From the NCBI RefSeq assembly GCF_003952485.1, contig NZ_CP034447.1:1488001-1552000 (forward strand): a stretch of DNA of 64,000 nt, written 5' to 3'. Origin of the DNA: Mesorhizobium sp. M1E.F.Ca.ET.045.02.1.1 (GTDB taxonomy: Bacteria > Pseudomonadota > Alphaproteobacteria > Rhizobiales > Rhizobiaceae). Under the pieces are notes generated by a model, which searched no databases, was not told where the DNA came from, and saw nothing but the letters and a program-made list of their open reading frames with translations. The number at the start of each line of letters is the position of its first letter. The first letter of the stretch is position 1. The translations under genes and the position numbers were made by a program. This document shows, piece after piece, positions 58,274-64,000 of this stretch.

Positions 58274-59248
58274 TCACGACGCTGCCCTGGCGCCGATCAC
58301 CTTGAGCGACGGGCGTTTCCTGCGGCTCGGCACACGGCCAGCCACGGGCGCATCGGCCCGACCCTCGTCCCGCTCCTTCTCGGCGAACAGCCAGTCGATG
58401 AAGAGCTGGACGATCGGCGCCGAGCGCATCTCGTTGCGGCAGACGACATAGAAGTCGTCGACCGCCGGCACCGACAGCGTGAAGGGCGCGACGAGCATGC
58501 CCCTGGCGAGCAAGGCGCGCGCTGTCACTGAGTCGCCGAGTGCCACGCCGTGGCCATGGACTGCCGCCTCAGTCGCCATGCGCGCGTCGCCGAGATGGTG
58601 GCGGCGGCCACGCTCCAGATCGAGCGCGTCGGCGGCGGCCAGCCAGGTGTGCCACTCACGGCCGTCGTCGCCATGCAGGAAGACGTGATCGGCAAGATCG
58701 CGGACGCTGCGGATCGGCCGGTTGTTGATCAGCGTCGGGCTGACCACCGGAAACAGTTCGAGGCCCGACCATTTGCGTATCCAGCAGTCGCTCCAACTGC
58801 CGTCGCCGTAATGCACGCAGACGTCGATATGCGGGGCGCGAATATCCCTGGCGTCGTTGGACGGGGTCAGCGTGAGTTGGATGTCCGGATATTGCGCGGT
58901 GAAGGAGCCGAGCCGCGGCGTCATCCACAACAAGAGCAGCGCCGGCACGCAGGAGACCGACAATGCCCCGGCGCTTGCCGGCCTCGTCATGCGCTGGGTG
59001 GCGGCGGCGATGCCGTCGAAGGCGGCCGAAACCGCCGGCAGGAACTCGGCGCCGTGCGGCGTCAGCTTCACGCGCTGGCCGGTGCGCTCGAAGAGTTTCA
59101 CGCCGAGCGACTGCTCGAGCGCCTTGATCTGGTGGCTGACGGCGCCGTGGGTGACGTTGAGCTCGCCCGCCGCCTTGGTCAGCGAAGCGTGGCGCGCCGT
59201 CGCCTCGAAGGCGCGAAGCGGGTTCAGCGGCGGCAGGCGTTTGGCCAC
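58274..59248 (-). CDS. LysR-family regulator (GcvA-like)
   Basis: Transcription regulator of about 324 aa. The N-terminal HTH is LTKAAGELNVTHGAVSHQIK (with the typical SHQIKALEQ continuation), followed by a substrate-binding domain. A GTG at 59248 with GGAG upstream opens the family pattern AKRLPPLNPLRAFEA; longer frames have no ribosome site. It is divergent from an agmatinase-family gene and an amino-acid ABC operon, which it probably controls. A palindrome in the shared region is a candidate binding site. Confidence 0.9.
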   Translation of the reverse strand: MAKRLPPLNPLRAFEATARHASLTKAAGELNVTHGAVSHQIKALEQSLGVKLFERTGQRVKLTPHGAEFLPAVSAAFDGIAAATQRMTRPASAGALSVSCVPALLLLWMTPRLGSFTAQYPDIQLTLTPSNDARDIRAPHIDVCVHYGDGSWSDCWIRKWSGLELFPVVSPTLINNRPIRSVRDLADHVFLHGDDGREWHTWLAAADALDLERGRRHHLGDARMATEAAVHGHGVALGDSVTARALLARGMLVAPFTLSVPAVDDFYVVCRNEMRSAPIVQLFIDWLFAEKERDEGRADAPVAGRVPSRRKRPSLKVIGARAAS

Positions 59249-59265
59249 GGACAACTCCACAAGTT

Positions 59266-59282
59266 TGTGAGTTTTTCTCACA
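59266..59282. promoter_or_regulatory. Candidate LysR site TGTGAG-TTTTT-CTCACA
   Basis: A perfect 6+5+6 palindrome 18 bases upstream of the LysR start. A second small inverted repeat, TTGATTTTTCAA, is at 59305-59316. Either could be the regulator or activation site in this divergent promoter. Confidence 0.45.
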
Positions 59283-59455
59283 GTGATGACCCTAACAATA
59301 TCAATTGATTTTTCAAAGCAGCTGCCCGACACTTTTGCCCGGAACAGCTTCAAGAGACGTGAAATCCGCAAGGCTAGCCGGCGGGCAACGATCCAGCTGG
59401 CTTGGCAATTGTCCGTGCGGGCAGCGCTGCAAGCAGTCACAGAGGAGGACCGGAC

Positions 59456-60511
59456 ATGGGTTACGATCGCGGCAAGCTCGAAGCGTTGCGCCGCAAATAT
59501 GGCGAGAGCCATGGCGGCGAGATGTTCGACCCGAAATTCCGCAAGGTCGCCGACAAGATCTTCAACAAGTCAGGCACGCGGCTGGCGCCCTATTCCGGCA
59601 TCCCGACCTTCCTCGCAGCGCCCTACCGGCAGGTGGCCGCCGAAAATCCCGATTTCGGCGACCTGCAGGTGGCGATGATCGGCGTGCCGATGGACCTCGG
59701 CGTCACCAACCGACCCGGCGCGCGCTTCGGACCGCGGGCGCTGCGCGCCATCGAGCGCATCGGCCCCTACAACCATGTGCTGGAATGCGCGCCGACGCAC
59801 GAGCTTCGCGTCGCCGATATCGGCGACACACCGTTCCGCAGCCGCTACCGGCTGGAGATCAGCCACGAGGACATCGAAAAGCGCACCAATCAGATCGTCG
59901 ACGCCGGCGTGCTGCCGCTTTCGGTCGGCGGCGACCATTCGATCAGCCATCCGATCCTGAAGGCCGTCGGCAAAAAGGCGCCGGTCGGCTTGATCCATAT
60001 CGACGCCCACTGCGACACCAGCGGCCTGTTCGACATGACCAAGTTCCACCACGGCGGACCGTTCCGCAACGCGGTGCTGGACGGCGTGCTCGATCCCACC
60101 CGCACGATCCAGATCGGCATTCGCGGCTCGGCCGAATATCTGTGGGAGTTCACCTATGAATCCGGCATGACCGTCGTGCACGCCGAGGAGGTGACCGGCT
60201 TCGGCGTCCCCGCCATCATCGAGAAGGCGCGCAAAATCGTCGGCGACGGCCCGACCTACATTTCCTTCGACGTCGACAGCATCGATCCGGCCTTCGCGCC
60301 GGGCACCGGGACACCGGAAGTCGGGGGGCTGACGACGCGCGAGGTACTCGAGCTGCTGCGCGGCCTGAAAGGTCTCAACATCGTCGGCGGCGACGTCGTC
60401 GAGGTGGCGCCGCAATATGACTCGACCACCAACACCGCCCATGTCGGCGCGCAGGTGCTGTTCGAGATTCTCAGCCTCATGGTGTTCAGCCCGGCAATCA
60501 AGAAGGGCTGA
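59456..60511 (+). CDS. speB: Ureohydrolase: agmatinase or guanidinobutyrase
   Basis: Mn-dependent ureohydrolase releasing urea from a guanidino compound, 351 aa. Metal ligands: His161 in GGDHS, DAHCD at residues 183-187 and SFDVDSIDP near residue 270. AGAGGAGG precedes the ATG at 59456. An N-terminal extension of about 70 residues, relative to E. coli SpeB, is seen in guanidinobutyrase-type members. Divergent LysR and downstream polar amino-acid transporter genes suggest a catabolic role on an imported guanidino acid, so guanidinobutyrase is as likely as agmatinase. Confidence 0.88.
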   Translation: MGYDRGKLEALRRKYGESHGGEMFDPKFRKVADKIFNKSGTRLAPYSGIPTFLAAPYRQVAAENPDFGDLQVAMIGVPMDLGVTNRPGARFGPRALRAIERIGPYNHVLECAPTHELRVADIGDTPFRSRYRLEISHEDIEKRTNQIVDAGVLPLSVGGDHSISHPILKAVGKKAPVGLIHIDAHCDTSGLFDMTKFHHGGPFRNAVLDGVLDPTRTIQIGIRGSAEYLWEFTYESGMTVVHAEEVTGFGVPAIIEKARKIVGDGPTYISFDVDSIDPAFAPGTGTPEVGGLTTREVLELLRGLKGLNIVGGDVVEVAPQYDSTTNTAHVGAQVLFEILSLMVFSPAIKKG

Positions 60512-60516
60512 CGTCT

Positions 60517-60601
60517 GTTTATTTTCACGCAATTCCGGACGGAAGCTATGGCGAAGTCTCCAAGCCTAAACCGCGTCTCACTTTTCCTGGAATTGCTCTA
60601 A
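60517..60601. repeat. Dispersed repeat, ACGCAATTCCGGACGG family
   Basis: TTTTCACGCAATTCCGGACG at the left and CACTTTTCCTGGAATTGCTC at the right form the same palindromic unit as at 7454-7513, with a longer centre. It follows the ureohydrolase stop and might act as a terminator. Confidence 0.75.
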
Positions 60602-60668
60602 CCAACACGGCCGCCGCGCTGGAGCCGGCGGCCGGTTTCAATAACAAGCTTCCAGCAGGGGAACTATA

Positions 60669-61469
60669 ATGACACTTCGCAATGCACTGAAATCCGCCAT
60701 CGCGGCAGCCATGATGCTCGCCGCCGCCGGCCTCGCCACGCAGGCGAGAGCCGACGCGGTCGACGACATCACCAAGGCCGGCGCGATCAATGTCGGCATC
60801 TTCTCGGACTTCCCGCCCTTCTCCTCGGCCAGCGCCGACATGAGCATCAAGGGCTATGACATCGACGTCGCGCAGGCGATCGCCGATTCCTTGAAGGTGA
60901 AGCTCAACCTCGTCAGCGTCACCGGCCAGAACCGCATCCCGTATCTCACCGACAAGCGCGTCGACATCCTGATGAGCGTCGGCTACTCGAAGGAGCGTGA
61001 GCAGGTGATCGACTTCGCCGCCGCCTACGCGCCCTACTACATCGCCGTCATCGGCCCGGCCGAGCTCGCCGTCAAAGGCAAGGATGACCTCGCCGACAAG
61101 TCGATCGCCGTCAACCGCGGCACGCTGGAGGATACCTCTCTGACCGAGGCGGCACCTTCTTCGGCCGACATCCGCCGCTTCGACAACTACAATTCCGTCA
61201 TCCAGGCCTTCATCTCCGGCCAGACCCAACTGATGGTCGTTGGCAACGACGTCGGCGCGCAGGTGCTGGCCAAGCAGGAAGCGCTGAAGCCGGAGCAGAA
61301 GTTCCAGTTGCTCACCTCGCCCTCGCATATCGGCCTCAACAAGAACGAGGACCGGCTGAAGAAGGCGGTGAACGACGCCGTCGCCAAGATGCTGGCCGAC
61401 GGCAAGCTGGACGAGAGCTCGAAGGCCTGGCTGAAGACGCCGCTTAATCCCGACAACCTCAAGGATTGA
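60669..61469 (+). CDS. Polar amino-acid ABC solute-binding protein
   Basis: Periplasmic binding protein (SBP family 3), 266 aa. It has a signal peptide with cleavage near QARA, then the family start INVGIFSDFPPFSSASAD and GYDIDVAQAIADSLKVKL. AGGGGAAC lies upstream of the ATG. Between ureohydrolase and permeases, so the ligand is probably a guanidino or basic amino acid. A 12-bp hairpin follows the gene. Confidence 0.9.
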   Translation: MTLRNALKSAIAAAMMLAAAGLATQARADAVDDITKAGAINVGIFSDFPPFSSASADMSIKGYDIDVAQAIADSLKVKLNLVSVTGQNRIPYLTDKRVDILMSVGYSKEREQVIDFAAAYAPYYIAVIGPAELAVKGKDDLADKSIAVNRGTLEDTSLTEAAPSSADIRRFDNYNSVIQAFISGQTQLMVVGNDVGAQVLAKQEALKPEQKFQLLTSPSHIGLNKNEDRLKKAVNDAVAKMLADGKLDESSKAWLKTPLNPDNLKD

Positions 61470-61475
61470 TCTCCC

Positions 61476-61511
61476 GAGCGGTTCAGCGCCGCAAGAAGAG
61501 CTGAACCGCTC
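61476..61511 (+). terminator. Hairpin between binding-protein and permease genes
   Basis: GAGCGGTTCAGC and GCTGAACCGCTC form a perfect 12-bp stem with a 12-base loop, 7 bases after the binding-protein stop. Its tail CCGCACTTGTTTCC is weakly T-rich, fitting partial termination or message stabilisation. Confidence 0.65.
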
Positions 61512-61558
61512 CCGCACTTGTTTCCTGCGCTACGCGCTTTCCAACAAGGCCAATCGCT

Positions 61559-62227
61559 ATGGGCTACAGCCTCGACTTCGGCTGGCTTGCGGGTGCCGTG
61601 GGCGCGATCGCGCGCGGCGCGGCGACGACGGTCCTGCTGATCGTCGTCACCACGCTGGCGGGGACCTTGCTGAGCATCCTCGGCGCCGCCGGCAAACGAA
61701 ATGGCCCGAAGCCGCTCCGGATGGCGATCGCCGCCTATGTCGAGGTGATGCGCAACACACCGTTCCTGGTGCAGCTCTTCTTCATCTTCTTCGGGCTGCC
61801 CAGCCTCGGCGTCAGGCTCGATCCGATCCTTGCCGCGATGCTGGCGATGACGCTCAACATGGCGGCCTACACGATCGAAATCGTCGGCGCCGGTCTCGAC
61901 GCCGTGCCGCGCGGACAGACTGAAGCGGCGCTTGCGCTCGGCCTCAGGCCTCGCCAGGTCTTCATCAAGATCGTGCTGCCGCAGGCGCTGAAGGTGATCT
62001 ATCCGGCGCTGACCAGCCAGATCGTCATCATGATGCTGGAATCGGCCGTCGTGTCGCAGATCGCGGTGCGCGAGCTGACCTATGAGGCCGATATGCTGCA
62101 GGCGCGGACCTTCCGCGCCTTCGAGACCTATCTGGTGGTGACCCTGGTCTATCTCGGCCTGTCGATGGGACTGCGCCGGCTGCTGGTCAGCGGCGGGCGC
62201 CGCGCACTCGGAGCCGGCGTGTCATGA
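61559..62227 (+). CDS. Polar amino-acid ABC permease 1
   Basis: Inner-membrane permease of the HisM/QM family, 222 aa. It has EVMRNTPFLVQLFFIFFGLP, the family hallmark, and the EAA loop QTEAALALGLRPRQVFIKIV then LPQALKV. The ATG at 61559 has AAGGCC upstream. It overlaps permease 2 by four bases. Confidence 0.92.
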   Translation: MGYSLDFGWLAGAVGAIARGAATTVLLIVVTTLAGTLLSILGAAGKRNGPKPLRMAIAAYVEVMRNTPFLVQLFFIFFGLPSLGVRLDPILAAMLAMTLNMAAYTIEIVGAGLDAVPRGQTEAALALGLRPRQVFIKIVLPQALKVIYPALTSQIVIMMLESAVVSQIAVRELTYEADMLQARTFRAFETYLVVTLVYLGLSMGLRRLLVSGGRRALGAGVS

Positions 62228-62868
62228 TCGAATTCACCTTCTGGGACATAGTGCGCAACCTTCTGCTTGCCGCCCGCTGGACGGTGCTTTTATCGCTGGC
62301 CGCCTTCGTCGGCGGCGCGCTGGTCGGGCTCATCGTGCTGTTCTTCCGCATAGCCAAGAACAAATGGATCAAGCGGATCGCTTCCGGCTACATCGCGCTG
62401 TTCCAGGGAACGCCGCTGCTGATGCAGCTCTTTTTGATGGTCTTCGGCCTGCCGATGCTCGGGCTGCGCATCGAGCCGTGGACGGCGGCGATGCTGGGGC
62501 TGACCTTCTTCGCCAGCGCCTATCTCGCCGAGATCTGGCGCAGCGGCGTCGATGCGCTGCCGCGCGGCCAATGGGACGCCGGCGCCAGCCTCGGGCTGCA
62601 CTATCTGCAGGAGCTCAGGCTGATCATCCTGCCGCAGGCCTTCGCGATCACGCGCGCGCCGACCGTCGGCTTCCTGGTGCAGCTCATCAAATCGACGGCG
62701 CTGACCTCGATCATCGGCTTCGAGGAACTGGTGAGGACCTCCAACGCCATCAACAATGCGACCTTCGAGCCGTTCACCGTCTATGGGCTGGTGGCGCTGA
62801 TCTTCTTCGTCATGTGCTTCCCGCTGACGCAATATGCACGGCGGCTCGAGCGCGCGGCAGTTCGCTGA
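62224..62868 (+). CDS. Polar amino-acid ABC permease 2
   Basis: Second permease, 214 aa. YIALFQGTPLLMQLFLMVFG corresponds to the hallmark of this family, and QWDAGASLGLHYLQELRLII then LPQAFAI is the EAA loop. The ATG overlaps the stop of permease 1 (ATGA). No ATPase gene follows before 63103, so the transporter must use one encoded elsewhere. Confidence 0.92.
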   Translation: MIEFTFWDIVRNLLLAARWTVLLSLAAFVGGALVGLIVLFFRIAKNKWIKRIASGYIALFQGTPLLMQLFLMVFGLPMLGLRIEPWTAAMLGLTFFASAYLAEIWRSGVDALPRGQWDAGASLGLHYLQELRLIILPQAFAITRAPTVGFLVQLIKSTALTSIIGFEELVRTSNAINNATFEPFTVYGLVALIFFVMCFPLTQYARRLERAAVR

Positions 62869-63033
62869 GCTACGAGCACATCGCGCTGATGCGGCGGTGT
62901 GATACGCCACGTTGCCTTGCACGATATGAGCAAACCCCGCCAACGGGCCGACAATTGTTACACGCATCCGTGCCGGTTGAACTGAGGATGGGTTGCCCTA
63001 CAGCCTTTCACGGAAACGCCGAACCGCTCCGCC

Positions 63034-63095
63034 TCTTTGTTTCTACGCAATTCCTGACGGAAAACCGCCACGCACTTTTCCTGGAATTGCTCTAA
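63034..63095. repeat. Dispersed repeat, ACGCAATTCCTGACGG family
   Basis: CTACGCAATTCCTGACGGAA and CACTTTTCCTGGAATTGCTC match the unit at 60517-60601 closely. It ends just before the stop of the AraC-type gene at 63103 and lies between convergent genes. Confidence 0.75.
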
Positions 63096-63102
63096 GCCGT
63101 AG

Positions 63103-64000
63103 CTACAAGAGTCGGAAACGCGCGCGATATTCGCTTGGAGTGATTGCGGACGATCTGAGCATCGCCCTGCGCAGGCTCTGCTCGTCCCCCAGACCAACAA
63201 GGCGCGCGATCCCCTTGAGCGGGAGTTTGCCGTCTTCCAGGGCACGCTTGGCAGCTTCCAGTCTCAATTGCTCGACGAACTTGGCGGGCGTCCGACCGGT
63301 TTCTTGCACGAACCTGCGCGCGAGCGTCCTTGGCGACATGGAGGCTTTGCACGCAAGTGCGTCCACCGAGAGTTCTTCATGAAGATTGCTCGATATCCAC
63401 GTGATGAGGTCGGCAATCGATCCATCAGCCCGGGTCTGCGCCTCGAACGCCGTGCTGAACTGCTCCTGATTGCCTGGGCGATTGAGATAGACGACGAGGG
63501 TCCGCGCAACGTCCATTGCGACCGGTCGTCCGAGGTCTTCCTCGATCAATGCCAGAGCAAGGTCGATCCCGGCGGTCACGCCGGCAGACGTCCAAAGGTT
63601 TCCGTCCTTGATGTAGATCGGCCCGCGCTTGACTTTGGCCGCCGGACGGATTTGAGCCAGTTCGTCCAGCCAACGCCAATGGGTGGTGATTGTCTTGCCA
63701 TCGGCAAGTCCGGCTTCCGCGAGAGCAAAGGCGCCGGTGCAGGCCGAACAGAGCCGGCGCATGCTCGAAGCCCGCGTGCGCAGCCATTCTAGAAATGCGT
63801 CCGAGCCGGCGGGAAGGCGACCGCCGCCGCACCCGACCACGATCAGCGTGTCGATCACCTGACCGTCCAACGCCCCCACCGGTTCCGTCGCTATCGGAAG
63901 TCCACTCCGCGTGGCGACGGGACCGCCCGACTCGGACAGTATGCGCGTTAGATAGGGATCCCGGCCACCCATCGAAGGATGTGCGCGTGCCACCGTGAAG
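63103..64000 (-). CDS. GlxA-family regulator (DJ-1/PfpI plus AraC HTH), 5-prime partial
   Basis: Transcription regulator cut by the window edge; the reading frame stays open to base 64000, so the true start is outside. The N-terminal half is a class I amidotransferase-like sensor: DTLIVVGCGGGRL, then RRLCSACTGAFALAEAGLAD with the nucleophile-elbow Cys, and THWRWLDEL. The C-terminal AraC part has LACKASMSPRTLARRFVQET and LVGLGDEQSLRRAMLRS as the two HTHs. GlxA-type proteins commonly regulate amino-acid or betaine catabolism. A GTG at 63993 is in frame but the text upstream continues the domain. Confidence 0.85.
   Translation of the reverse strand, partial: FTVARAHPSMGGRDPYLTRILSESGGPVATRSGLPIATEPVGALDGQVIDTLIVVGCGGGRLPAGSDAFLEWLRTRASSMRRLCSACTGAFALAEAGLADGKTITTHWRWLDELAQIRPAAKVKRGPIYIKDGNLWTSAGVTAGIDLALALIEEDLGRPVAMDVARTLVVYLNRPGNQEQFSTAFEAQTRADGSIADLITWISSNLHEELSVDALACKASMSPRTLARRFVQETGRTPAKFVEQLRLEAAKRALEDGKLPLKGIARLVGLGDEQSLRRAMLRSSAITPSEYRARFRLL

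Overview
The window is high-GC alphaproteobacterial chromosome and most resembles Mesorhizobium. The evidence is two copies of the Mesorhizobium-type DUF680 secreted micro-protein, an aglR-aglEFGA-aglK alpha-glucoside operon in the Sinorhizobium order, and abundant rhizobial intergenic mosaic repeats (RIME-like units and boxes rich in CCCCCTC/GAGGGGG). No tRNA, rRNA, CRISPR array or prophage was seen. Gene assignments come from motifs read in the translated sequence, not from database searches.

Layout. 1-6.4 kb: start of a LysE-type exporter, an L,D-transpeptidase, a PPi-type phosphofructokinase coupled to an MBL hydrolase, a Do/HtrA protease, and a sulfite-oxidase-family molybdoenzyme paired with a flavin reductase. 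6.4-7.6 kb: AT-rich gap, then the DUF680 pair and a bidirectional terminator. 7.6-15.5 kb: agl alpha-glucoside uptake and hydrolysis operon with a divergent LacI regulator and two AAAGCGCTTT operators. 15.5-18.5 kb: subtilase, anti-sigma and ECF sigma module. 18.8-20.3 kb: an IS4-type element, with a frameshifted transposase, inserted in a RIME repeat. 20.3-28.6 kb: a peptide-type ABC transporter flanked by a phosphodiesterase-like protein and a CocE/NonD hydrolase. 28.7-35.3 kb: FAH and SDR pair, a two-domain ALDH16-like dehydrogenase with deoC, and fpr.

35.5-47.3 kb is the most interesting block: hyuAB (ATP-dependent lactam hydrolase family), a MarR regulator, a DUF1185 protein, a UPF0280 protein, a 6-hydroxynicotinate reductase homologue, a fused FeS/Mo hydroxylase, its FAD subunit, and divergent pncA. 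Together these could form a reductive N-heteroaromatic (nicotinate-like) catabolic route. pncB lies about 10 kb further on. 47.6-58.1 kb: Na+/H+ antiporter, ornithine-cyclodeaminase family protein, a complete Liv-type ABC operon, a polytopic membrane protein of unknown role, and pncB. 58.3-64 kb: LysR regulator divergent from an agmatinase-family ureohydrolase, a polar amino-acid ABC transporter without its ATPase, and a GlxA/AraC regulator cut by the window edge.

Recurring themes are translationally coupled stop/start overlaps, hairpins between binding-protein and permease genes in three ABC operons, and intergenic repeats that appear to supply start codons for two membrane-protein genes.
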